Positions 1-5,857 of a stretch of 8,851 bases of DNA are shown here, in pieces (position 1 is the first letter of the stretch; each line of letters opens with the position of its first letter). The stretch comes from RH-AL1 sp964247745. GTDB lineage: Bacteria; Pseudomonadota; Alphaproteobacteria; Rhizobiales; Beijerinckiaceae. The DNA lies in NCBI GenBank assembly GCA_964247745.1, contig CAXTVT010000109.1:1-8851 (forward strand), given 5' to 3'. A program made the translations under genes and the position numbers. Below the pieces are notes generated by a model. The model was not told the DNA's origin. It saw only the letters and a program-made list of their open reading frames with translations, and ran no database searches.

Positions 1-138
1 ATCGAGCACGACATGAAGTTCGTCGAGGACATCGCGCGCAAGGTCACCGTGCTGCACCAGGGCAAGATCCTCTCCGAGGGCACGATGGCTCAGGTGAAGA
101 ACGACCCGAAGGTCGTCGAAGTCTACCTCGGCCACTGA
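1..138 (+). CDS. urtD: UrtD, urea ABC transporter ATPase (C-terminal fragment)
   Basis: Only the last 45 codons are present; the gene enters from the left edge and ends at TGA 136-138. The fragment opens with IEHDM, where the His is the switch (H-loop) histidine of an ABC ATPase. VTVLHQGKILSEGT follows, then a tail ending in VEVYLGH, which is typical of UrtD/LivG-type branched-chain amino acid and urea ATPases. In the Urt family, UrtD and UrtE are the two cytoplasmic ATPases that power UrtBC, with UrtA as the periplasmic urea-binding protein. The assignment to urea rather than amino acids rests on the neighbours: a UrtE-type ATPase 24 bases downstream, and formamidase and urease genes nearby. 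Walker A and the signature motif lie outside the window. Confidence 0.85.
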   Translation: MEHDMKFVEDIARKVTVLHQGKILSEGTMAQVKNDPKVVEVYLGH

Positions 139-162
139 CGCAGCAATTCGGAGAAGCCCCCG

Positions 163-864
163 ATGTCCGCATCCGTCCTGACGATCGACGACCTCCACGT
201 GGCCTACGGCCAGAGCGAGGTGCTGCACGGGCTGAAGCTCGCGCTCGGCCGCAACGAGATCGTCGCCCTGATGGGGCGCAACGGCATGGGCAAGACCACG
301 CTGATGAAGGCGCTCATCGGCCTGCTGCCGGCGCGCCGCGGCACGGTGCGCATCGATGAGGCCGAGATCGGCGGCCTGAAGAGCCACCAGCGCGTCGCCA
401 AGGGCATCGCCTACGTGCCGCAGGGCCGCATGGTGTTCTCGTCGATGACCGTGGAGGAGAACATCGAAACGGGGCTGGGCAAAGCCAGGAAGGGCGCGAT
501 GCTCGCCGAGATCTACGAGCTTTTCCCGGTCCTGAAAGAGATGCGCAAGCGGCGCGGCGGCAACTTGTCCGGCGGGCAGCAGCAGCAGCTCGCCATCGCC
601 CGTGCGCTTGCCAGCGAGCCCAAGGTGCTTCTGCTGGACGAGCCGACGGAGGGCATCCAGCCCTCGATCATCCGCGAGATGGCACGCACGCTGAAGCGCA
701 TCCGCGACCAGCGCGGCCTCTCCATCCTCGTCTCGGAACAGGTCCTGAGCTTCGCGCTCGACGTCGCCGACCGTGTCGTCGTGATCGAGAACGGCGAACT
801 GGTCCACGAGGAGCGGGGCGACGCCATCGACGGCGCCAAGATCTCGAGCTTCCTGTCGGTCTGA
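163..864 (+). CDS. urtE: UrtE, urea ABC transporter ATPase
   Basis: This is a complete 233-residue ABC ATPase of the LivF/UrtE class. It should work in the cytoplasm with UrtD to drive high-affinity urea uptake. Visible motifs are Walker A GRNGMGKT (38-45), Q-loop Gln87 in YVPQGR, signature LSGGQQQ (135-141) and Walker B LLLDEP (156-161). The stretch after Walker B, PTEGIQPSII, is characteristic of UrtE. The usual switch His is replaced by Gln193 (SEQ), as is normal in LivF/UrtE proteins. The length is normal for the family. The ATG at 163 has a GGAG about 9 bases upstream. The gene follows urtD by 24 bases and precedes fmdA by 55 bases, so it is probably co-transcribed with both. Confidence in the ABC ATPase class is near certain; urea specificity comes from the motif and the context. 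Confidence 0.93.
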   Translation: MSASVLTIDDLHVAYGQSEVLHGLKLALGRNEIVALMGRNGMGKTTLMKALIGLLPARRGTVRIDEAEIGGLKSHQRVAKGIAYVPQGRMVFSSMTVEENIETGLGKARKGAMLAEIYELFPVLKEMRKRRGGNLSGGQQQQLAIARALASEPKVLLLDEPTEGIQPSIIREMARTLKRIRDQRGLSILVSEQVLSFALDVADRVVVIENGELVHEERGDAIDGAKISSFLSV

Positions 865-919
865 GCCGGCGACCTTTCCACCCCACCGCCCGTCCGCGGC
901 GCCTACGAAGGAGTGCATC

Positions 920-2149
920 ATGACCGAGACGCTGATCAAGGTGGATCTGTCGCAGTCGGCCTACGACAACGAGATGGTCCACAATCGTTGGCACCCCGAC
1001 ATTCCCATGGTGGCGACGGTCAAGCCGGGCGACGATTTCATCATCGAGACCTACGACTGGACCGGCGGCTTCATCAAGAACAACGACGATGCCTCCGACG
1101 TCCGCGACATCGACCTCTCGATCGTGCATTTCCTGTCGGGGCCGATCGGGGTCGCCGGCGCCGAGCCGGGCGACCTGCTGGTGGTCGACATCCTCGACAT
1201 CGGCACCAAGACCGGCAGCGAATGGGGCTTCAACGGCGCCTTCTCCCGCAAGAACGGCGGCGGCTTCCTCACCGACCACTATCCCACGGCGCAGAAGTCG
1301 ATCTGGGACATCAAGGGCATGTACACCAGCTCCCGCCACGTACCGGGCGTCAGCTTCGCCGGCCTGGTGCATCCGGGACTGATCGGCTGCCTGCCCGACC
1401 CCAAGCTGCTCGAGCTCTGGAACGAGCGGGAGACGAGCTTCATCGCCGCCAATCCCGACCACCCGACCGGCGTCGCCAACGCGCCCTTCGCGCCGACCGC
1501 GCACATGGGCAAGCTGAAGGGCGAGGCCCACGACAAGGCCGCCGCGACCGGCGCGCGCACCGTGCCGCCGCGCGAACACGGCGGCAACATGGACATCAAG
1601 GACCTGTCGCGCGGGTCGAAGATCTACTTCCCCGTCTACGTGCCCGGTGCCGGCCTTTCGATGGGCGACCTGCACTTCAGCCAGGGCGACGGCGAGATCA
1701 CCTTCTGCGGCGCCATCGAAATGGCCGGTTGGCTGCATCTCAAGGTCGAGGTCATCAAGGACGGCATGGCCAAATACGGGATCAAGAGCCCGATCTTCAA
1801 ACCGTCGCCGATCAAGCCGAACTACACGGACTTCCTCATCTTCGACGGCATCTCCGTCGACGAGATGGGCAAGCAATATTATCTCGACGTCGGCGTCGCC
1901 TATCGCCAGGCCTGTCTCGCCGCCATCGAATACCTGAAAAAGTTCGGCTATTCCGGCGAGCAGGCCTACTCGATCCTCGGCACCGCGCCGGTCCAGGGCC
2001 ATATCTCGGGCGTCGTCGACGTGCCGAATGCCTGCGCGACCCTTTGGATCCCGACGGAGATCTTCGACTTCGACATCAATCCGGGCATGGCCGGTCCGAC
2101 CAAGTTCCTCGATGGCAGCATCAAGCTGCCGACCGCTCCGGACCTCTGA
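920..2149 (+). CDS. fmdA: Formamidase, FmdA/AmdA family
   Basis: The 409-residue protein belongs to the acetamidase/formamidase (FmdA_AmdA) family. Its members hydrolyse formamide to formate and ammonia in the cytoplasm, some also acting on other short amides. Its length matches characterised FmdA enzymes (about 405-410 residues). Family hallmarks are TVPPREHGGNMDIKDLSRG (214-232) and GAGLSMGDLHFSQGDGE (243-259), which hold the conserved His/Asp/Glu residues around the active site, plus YQACLAAIEYL-like helical and GVVDVPN (364-370) segments near the C-terminus. The ATG at 920 is preceded by AAGGAG at 908-913, a good ribosome-binding site. fmdB starts 7 bases after the stop, the classical fmdAB pair. 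This enzyme is not homologous to the nitrilase-type amidase AmiE encoded at 4478-5557, so the island carries two unrelated amide hydrolases besides urease. Confidence 0.95.
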   Translation: MTETLIKVDLSQSAYDNEMVHNRWHPDIPMVATVKPGDDFIIETYDWTGGFIKNNDDASDVRDIDLSIVHFLSGPIGVAGAEPGDLLVVDILDIGTKTGSEWGFNGAFSRKNGGGFLTDHYPTAQKSIWDIKGMYTSSRHVPGVSFAGLVHPGLIGCLPDPKLLELWNERETSFIAANPDHPTGVANAPFAPTAHMGKLKGEAHDKAAATGARTVPPREHGGNMDIKDLSRGSKIYFPVYVPGAGLSMGDLHFSQGDGEITFCGAIEMAGWLHLKVEVIKDGMAKYGIKSPIFKPSPIKPNYTDFLIFDGISVDEMGKQYYLDVGVAYRQACLAAIEYLKKFGYSGEQAYSILGTAPVQGHISGVVDVPNACATLWIPTEIFDFDINPGMAGPTKFLDGSIKLPTAPDL

Positions 2150-2156
2150 GGGAGCC

Positions 2157-2507
2157 ATGCCGATCTACGGTTACGAATGCGCCGCGTGCGGCCCCTTCAC
2201 GGCGTTCCGCTCGATGGTCGACTACGCCAAACCGGCGGCCTGCGACACCTGCGGCGAGGTCGCGCCGCGCGCGGTCCTCAACGCGCCGGCCATCGCCGGC
2301 ATGGATGCCGGCGTGCGCAGGGGTCTCGCGACCAATGAGAAATCGCGCCACGAACCGCGGCGATCGTCTGGAGCCCATCCCTCCGGATGCGGCTGCTGTT
2401 CGACGGCGAGACGGTCGAAGGGCACCGGGTCAGGCGTGGGATCGGCCGCGGCGATGCCCGCGGCCAAGTCCTTCGCCGGTCGTCGCCCCTGGATGATCAG
2501 CCACTAG
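2157..2507 (+). CDS. fmdB: FmdB-type zinc-ribbon protein
   Basis: This 116-residue protein starts with MPIYGYECAACG and carries two CxxC pairs (C8/C11 and C29/C32), the N-terminal zinc ribbon of the FmdB/CxxC_CxxC_SSSS family. In methylotrophs FmdB was proposed to regulate formamidase expression, but its biochemical role is unproven. Beyond the ribbon is a low-complexity, basic stretch. It holds a second Cys cluster, HPSGCGCCS (74-82, with C78, C80 and C81), and the chain ends in RRPWMISH. Both features fit the formamidase-linked FmdB subgroup and make it longer than the minimal zinc-ribbon family members (about 70-100 residues). The GGGAG at 2150-2154 gives a close Shine-Dalgarno for ATG 2157, only 7 bases after the fmdA stop, so translation is probably coupled. 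Confidence 0.88.
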   Translation: MPIYGYECAACGPFTAFRSMVDYAKPAACDTCGEVAPRAVLNAPAIAGMDAGVRRGLATNEKSRHEPRRSSGAHPSGCGCCSTARRSKGTGSGVGSAAAMPAAKSFAGRRPWMISH

Positions 2508-2560
2508 ACGATCGCGGCCGCCGGCGACGCAGCGCTCCGCGGCCCAAGCAGAGGGTGACC

Positions 2561-3577
2561 ATGCCGGATTATCAGGTCTACGAGTGCGGCGACGTCGTGC
2601 TGCAATCGGGCGCCACGCTGCGCGGCGCCAAGCTCGCCTACAAGACCTTCGGCACGCTCGCCGCGGACAAGAGCAACGCGATCGTCTACCCGACCTGGTA
2701 CTCCGGCCAGCACACCGAGAACGAATGGCTGATCGGCGAGGGCAAGGCGCTCGACCCGGGCAAGTACTTCATCATCATCCCCAACATGTTCTGCAACGGC
2801 CTGTCGTCGTCGCCGAGCAACACGAGCGGCGCGTGGGCCGGTCCGCGCTTTCCGCGCGTCACCGCCTACGACAACGTCAAGCAGCAGCATCGGCTCGTCA
2901 CCGAGCATTTCGGGATCGAGACGCTACCGCTCGTCACCGGCTGGTCGATGGGCGCGCTGCAAACCTACCACTGGGCGTCGATGTTTCCCGACATGGTCCA
3001 GCGTATCCTGCCGTTCCAAGGCTCGGCCAAATGCTCGCGCCACAACTTCGTCTTCCTCGAGGGCGCCAAGGCGGCGCTGATGGCGGATGCCGCCTTTGCC
3101 GACGGCTGGTACAAGGAGCCGCCCAACAAGGGGCTTCGCGCCTTCGGCCGCGTCTATGCCGGCTGGGGACTGTCCCAGGCGTTCTATCGCAACGAGGCCG
3201 ACCTGAAGATCATGGGCTACGCCAGCCTCGAGGATTTCCTCGTCGGGTTCTGGGAGGGTCTTTTTCTCAACCGTGACGCCAACAACCTGCTCGGCATGCT
3301 CTGGACCTGGCAGAACGGCGACATCAGCGCCAACGACCGGTACGGCGGCGACATGAGGAAGGCGCTCGGCGCGATCAAGGCCAAAGCCATCCTCATGCCG
3401 GCCTCGACCGACCTCTATTTCCCGCCCGAAGACAACACCATCGAGGCGCGCCTCATGCCCAACGCCGAACTCCGCGTCGTCGAGACCTTCTGGGGCCATT
3501 TTGCCGGCGGGCCCGGCACCAGCCCCGATGACATCGCCGTGCTCGACGCCGCCTTGAAAGAGCTGCTCGCCAGCTGA
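2561..3577 (+). CDS. MetX-like alpha/beta hydrolase, substrate unknown
   Basis: The 338-residue protein has the alpha/beta-hydrolase fold of the homoserine O-acetyltransferase (MetX)-like group. The N-terminal strand region LAYKTFGTLAADKSNAIV (25-42) and KALDPGKYFIIIPN (62-75) align by eye with MetX. The nucleophile elbow is GWSMGA (127-132), giving Ser129. Asp284 in ASTDLYFPPEDN and His313 in WGHFAGG complete a plausible catalytic triad. The MetX elbow usually reads GGSMGG, and the segment after it (LQTYHWASMFPDMV) also differs, so this is unlikely to be a methionine biosynthesis enzyme. ATG 2561 was chosen because an upstream in-frame extension would overlap most of fmdB, and because similarity starts near DVVLQSGATL; a GAGG lies at 2551-2554. 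It sits between fmdB and the MOSC gene with small gaps (53 and 14 bases). An amide- or ester-related hydrolase or acyltransferase role is inference only. Confidence 0.85.
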   Translation: MPDYQVYECGDVVLQSGATLRGAKLAYKTFGTLAADKSNAIVYPTWYSGQHTENEWLIGEGKALDPGKYFIIIPNMFCNGLSSSPSNTSGAWAGPRFPRVTAYDNVKQQHRLVTEHFGIETLPLVTGWSMGALQTYHWASMFPDMVQRILPFQGSAKCSRHNFVFLEGAKAALMADAAFADGWYKEPPNKGLRAFGRVYAGWGLSQAFYRNEADLKIMGYASLEDFLVGFWEGLFLNRDANNLLGMLWTWQNGDISANDRYGGDMRKALGAIKAKAILMPASTDLYFPPEDNTIEARLMPNAELRVVETFWGHFAGGPGTSPDDIAVLDAALKELLAS

Positions 3578-3591
3578 GGAAGGCTCGTTCG

Positions 3592-4422
3592 ATGGGAACG
3601 GCGACGGACGATCACCCGCACGCCGGTCGAGCCGCTGACGATGGCGGCGGCCGTGTGGCGTCCCTCTACCGCTATCCGATCAAGGGGCTGTCGCCGCAGC
3701 CGGAGCGATCGCTCGATCTCGTCACGGGCGAGGGACTTCCCGCCGATCGCCGCTTCGCGCTGGCGCTCGGGGACACCGCGTTCGATCCGCAAGCGCCGGC
3801 ACCGCTCGACAAAGGCTTTTTCCTGATGCTGCGGCGGGACGAGCGCCTGGCCGCCCTTCGGACCTTCTACGAAGCGGCCACTGCGACCTTGTCCGTGATC
3901 GAGCCCGACGGCGCCATCTTCGAGGCCGACCTGTCCACCGACGTCGGCCGGACGAAGACCGAACGATTCTTCGAGACGTACATCGGCGCTGCATGCCGAG
4001 GTCGCCCTCGTCTCGTGGAAGCCGCTGGACACAAGTTCACCGACATCAGCGTGATCTCGCCGGACATGATGCGAGCGGTCTCCGTCGTCAACGTCGCCTC
4101 GGTCCGCGACCTCGGCGAGCGTTACGGGCGTCCGCTCGATCCGCTGCGCTTTCGTGCCAACATCTACGTGGACGAGGTTGCCGCGTGGGACGAACTCGAC
4201 TGGGTCGGACGCGAGATCACCATCGGCGCGGCGCTGTTTCGCGGCGTGTTGCGCACCCGGCGCTGCGCCGCCGTCGACGTCGACCCACATACGGGTGAGC
4301 GCGACACCCGTATTCCTCGGGCTCTGATGAAGACCTACGGGCATCCCGACTGCGGGATCTACCTGGAGGTGCTGCGCAGCGGCACCGTTGGGGTCGGCGA
4401 CACGCTACGGATCACGCCCTGA
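3592..4422 (+). CDS. MOSC-domain protein, mARC/YcbX-type, no ferredoxin domain
   Basis: The 276-residue protein has an N-terminal MOSC_N barrel beginning VASLYRYPIKGLS (22-34), with GLPADRRFAL (48-57) matching the usual GLxGDRxxxL. The C-terminal MOSC domain includes PLRFRANIYVD (184-194), then RRCAAVDVDPHTGERD (223-238) with the conserved Cys225, and closes with GTVGVGDTL (264-272). In mARC and YcbX this Cys binds the molybdenum of the cofactor, and those enzymes reduce N-hydroxylated compounds using electrons from a partner. E. coli YcbX has a C-terminal 2Fe-2S domain; this protein ends right after the MOSC domain, so it would need a separate electron donor. A GAGGAAGG at 3576-3583, overlapping the end of the preceding gene, supports ATG 3592. 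The first 20 residues are non-conserved and rich in Asp, Gly and His. The substrate is unknown; its position in an amide/urea operon is suggestive. Confidence 0.85.
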   Translation: MGTATDDHPHAGRAADDGGGRVASLYRYPIKGLSPQPERSLDLVTGEGLPADRRFALALGDTAFDPQAPAPLDKGFFLMLRRDERLAALRTFYEAATATLSVIEPDGAIFEADLSTDVGRTKTERFFETYIGAACRGRPRLVEAAGHKFTDISVISPDMMRAVSVVNVASVRDLGERYGRPLDPLRFRANIYVDEVAAWDELDWVGREITIGAALFRGVLRTRRCAAVDVDPHTGERDTRIPRALMKTYGHPDCGIYLEVLRSGTVGVGDTLRITP

Positions 4423-4429
4423 CGCGAAA

Positions 4430-4452
4430 GGCCCAGAGCGATGCCCCGGGCC
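4430..4452 (-). terminator. Likely hairpin terminator of amiE
   Basis: On the minus strand, 26 bases after the amiE stop, GGCCCGGGGC and GCTCTGGGCC face each other across an ATC loop. This gives a 10-pair stem including two G-U wobbles, followed by TTTC. On the plus strand the two wobbles become A-C mismatches and no T run follows, so the structure favours the amiE transcript. The T run is short (three), so termination may be weak. It lies in the 55-base gap between two convergent genes. Confidence 0.4.
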
Positions 4453-4477
4453 CAGCACGCCGTCGCGAGGCTCGGTT

Positions 4478-5557
4478 CTACTCGGCCGCCTGCCGGGCTT
4501 CGGCCGCCATGCTCGTGTCCGGCGCCTCGCCGCTGCCGACCAGCGGAATGCCCTCGATCGGACATTCGTCCGTGCCGACGCTCTGGCGCGTGATGGCCTG
4601 GACCTTGACGCGCATCACCTCGGGGTCGGCGATCCAGTCGCGGTAGAACTCGTAGGGGCACTCGGACATGCCGTGCTTCTCCTCCTTCGAGTTGATCATG
4701 CCGGTGTAGCCGCGGTGCAGCAGCTTGAATAGGTGGTTCTCCGACTGCTGGTGCTTGCGCGCATCGCGGATCAGGAACTTGGACAGGCCGGCGTATTGGA
4801 TGCCCATTTCCTCCTCGCCGCATTCGCCGAGCGTGCGCCCGTCGAAGCCGATCAAGGCGGAATGGCCGAAGTAGGTGTAGACGCCATCGTGGCCGGCGGC
4901 ATTGGCCACCGCCACGTAGACGTTGTTGGCGAAGGCCATCGATTTCGACATGAGGATCTGCTGCTCCTTGGCCGGATACATGTAGCCCTGGCAGCGGACG
5001 ATCAATTCGGCGCCGCGCATCGCGCAGTCACGCCAGATCTCGGGATAATTGCCGTCGTCGCAGATGATCAGGCTGACCTTCAGCCCCTTCGGTCCGTCCG
5101 AGACGTAGGTCTTGTCGCCGGGGTACCAGCCCTCGATCGGCGTCCAGGGCATGATCTTGCGATATTTCTGCACGATCTCGCCCTGATCGTTCATCAGGAT
5201 CAGCGTGTTGTAGGGCGCCTTGTTCGGGTGCTCCTCGTGACGCTCTCCCGTCAGCGAGAAGACGCCCCAGACCTTGGCCTTGCGGCAGGCGGCGGCGAAG
5301 ATGGCGGTCTCCTCGCCGGGCACGGACGAGGCCGTCTCGTACATCTCACCGGCATCGTACATGATGCCGTGGGTCGAATATTCCGGGAAGATGACGAGAT
5401 CCATGCCCGGAAGGCCGGCCTTCATGCCGACGATCATGTCGCCGATCTTGCGGGCATTCTGCAGGACTTCCGCCTTGGTGTGCAGGCGGGGCATCTTGTA
5501 GTTGACGACCGCCACGCCGACGCTGTCGTGACTGCTCGAGATATCGCCGTGCATCAT
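4478..5557 (-). CDS. amiE: Aliphatic amidase, nitrilase superfamily
   Basis: The 359-residue enzyme should hydrolyse short aliphatic amides (acetamide, propionamide and similar) to the acid and ammonia in the cytoplasm. It is AmiE rather than the formamidase AmiF. The N-terminus MMHGDISSSHDSVGVAVVNY and the blocks NYPEIWRDCAM and CQGYMYPAKEQQ closely match the Pseudomonas aeruginosa enzyme as I recall it, and numbering stays in register. The catalytic residues are Glu59 (FPEY), Lys134 (YRKIMPW) and Cys166 (IICDDGN), with Glu142 also present. The C-terminal tail (about 335-359, rich in Ala and Glu) diverges and is slightly longer than in the 346-residue Pseudomonas protein. The start at 5557 (MM) has GGAG at 5568-5565, 7 bases upstream. 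It is divergent from the porin gene and convergent with the fmd block, so it has its own promoter somewhere in 5558-5857. Confidence 0.95.
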   Translation of the reverse strand: MMHGDISSSHDSVGVAVVNYKMPRLHTKAEVLQNARKIGDMIVGMKAGLPGMDLVIFPEYSTHGIMYDAGEMYETASSVPGEETAIFAAACRKAKVWGVFSLTGERHEEHPNKAPYNTLILMNDQGEIVQKYRKIMPWTPIEGWYPGDKTYVSDGPKGLKVSLIICDDGNYPEIWRDCAMRGAELIVRCQGYMYPAKEQQILMSKSMAFANNVYVAVANAAGHDGVYTYFGHSALIGFDGRTLGECGEEEMGIQYAGLSKFLIRDARKHQQSENHLFKLLHRGYTGMINSKEEKHGMSECPYEFYRDWIADPEVMRVKVQAITRQSVGTDECPIEGIPLVGSGEAPDTSMAAEARQAAE

Positions 5558-5661
5558 GGCTTTTCTCCAGAATGTTGCATCCAAGTCTCGTCGCGGCGAG
5601 TGGCATATCCGGAAATGCGATGCGCGCAACCGTAAGTCTCTACGTGTTTTGACGGTGTCGC

Positions 5662-5679
5662 AGGTGCCGCGCCGCACCT
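5662..5679. repeat. Inverted repeat, possible operator
   Basis: AGGTGC (5662-5667) and GCACCT (5674-5679) are perfect 6-base inverted arms around CGCGCC. The site lies between amiE and the porin gene, about 105 bases upstream of the amiE start, and could bind a dimeric regulator. The orientation GGTGC...GCACC is the reverse of an NtrC site. Short dyads like this occur by chance in DNA this GC-rich. Confidence 0.25.
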
Positions 5680-5739
5680 AGCTTCGGAATCGTTCTCCGA
5701 TGCTCGAACGACGCGTCGGAAACATCGGCGGAGCCATCG

Positions 5740-5811
5740 ATGATGCGCGTGCCGGCGGCTCGGGGGAGCAGCCGGACACACACGACGTCATCCGACCGCC
5801 GCCGGGAATGA
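5740..5811 (+). CDS. Possible 23-residue leader ORF upstream of porin
   Basis: ATGATG at 5740-5745 begins a 23-codon frame ending at TGA 5809-5811. GGAG at 5730-5733, with a 6-base spacer, is a well-placed ribosome-binding site, at least as good as that of the porin itself. The product (MMRVPAARGSS... ending in SDRRRE) is basic and resembles no protein family I know. Its stop codon falls within the 5' arm of the hairpin at 5803-5836, so ribosomes translating it would open that stem. A frame this short can easily arise by chance, so the call is tentative. Confidence 0.2.
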   Translation: MMRVPAARGSSRTHTTSSDRRRE

Positions 5812-5836
5812 AGGGCGCTGATCCCTCTCATTCCTG
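5803..5836 (+). promoter_or_regulatory. Strong stem-loop in porin 5' leader
   Basis: GGAATGA (5805-5811) pairs with TCATTCC (5828-5834). After one bulged C (5827), AGGG (5812-5815) pairs with CCCT (5823-5826), leaving a 7-base loop CGCTGAT. A further G-U and C-G pair extend the base to 5803/5836, giving 13 pairs with a single bulge. No T run follows, so it is not a classical terminator. It ends 11 bases before the likely Shine-Dalgarno GGGGGA (5848-5853) of the porin gene. It could stabilise the mRNA or modulate translation or transcription of the porin. Confidence 0.5.
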
Positions 5837-5857
5837 ATGGACACACCGGGGGACGAC

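Larger units (their letters stand above)
5558..5857. promoter_or_regulatory. Divergent intergenic region between amiE and porin
   Basis: This 300-base stretch separates two divergently transcribed genes and must carry at least one promoter in each direction. No convincing sigma-70 pair was found. The best minus-strand candidate, TTGCGC and TATGCC with a 16-base spacer between about 5632 and 5605, is weak. On the plus strand TTGACG (5649-5654) resembles a -35 box but has no good -10 partner. Dyads are: AGGTGC/GCACCT at 5662-5679 with a 6-base gap; CCGATG/CATCGG at 5697-5728 enclosing the perfect palindrome CGACGCGTCG (5709-5718); an imperfect hairpin at 5752-5775; and the strong hairpin at 5803-5836. 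The first two are candidate operator sites; the last two would lie in the porin leader RNA. Confidence 0.5.

Noticed and set aside
163..864. Missing switch histidine in UrtE as a sign of inactivity
   Set aside because: Gln at this position is normal in the LivF/UrtE class, and all other motifs are intact.
668..2158. A 496-codon open frame on the minus strand opposite fmdA
   Set aside because: It is a mirror of the GC-rich third-position bias of fmdA. The translation is low-complexity (rich in Arg, Val, Gly, Asp) and matches no family, while the plus-strand frame is an unmistakable formamidase.
913..2496. A 527-codon plus-strand frame overlapping fmdA and fmdB
   Set aside because: The translation is Arg/His/Gly-rich and resembles no family; fmdA and fmdB occupy the same DNA with clear motifs and ribosome-binding sites.
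2387..2560. An upstream extension of the MetX-like hydrolase by 58 residues
   Set aside because: It would overlap fmdB for 121 bases and gives an Arg-rich segment with no similarity. ATG 2561 fits the family N-terminus.
5558..5677. An N-terminal extension of AmiE by 40 residues
   Set aside because: The known AmiE start aligns with the ATG at 5557, which has its own GGAG. The upstream stretch is Arg-rich and unrelated.
5662..5679. The AGGTGC/GCACCT dyad as an NtrC site
   Set aside because: NtrC sites have GCACC first and GGTGC second; here the order is reversed.
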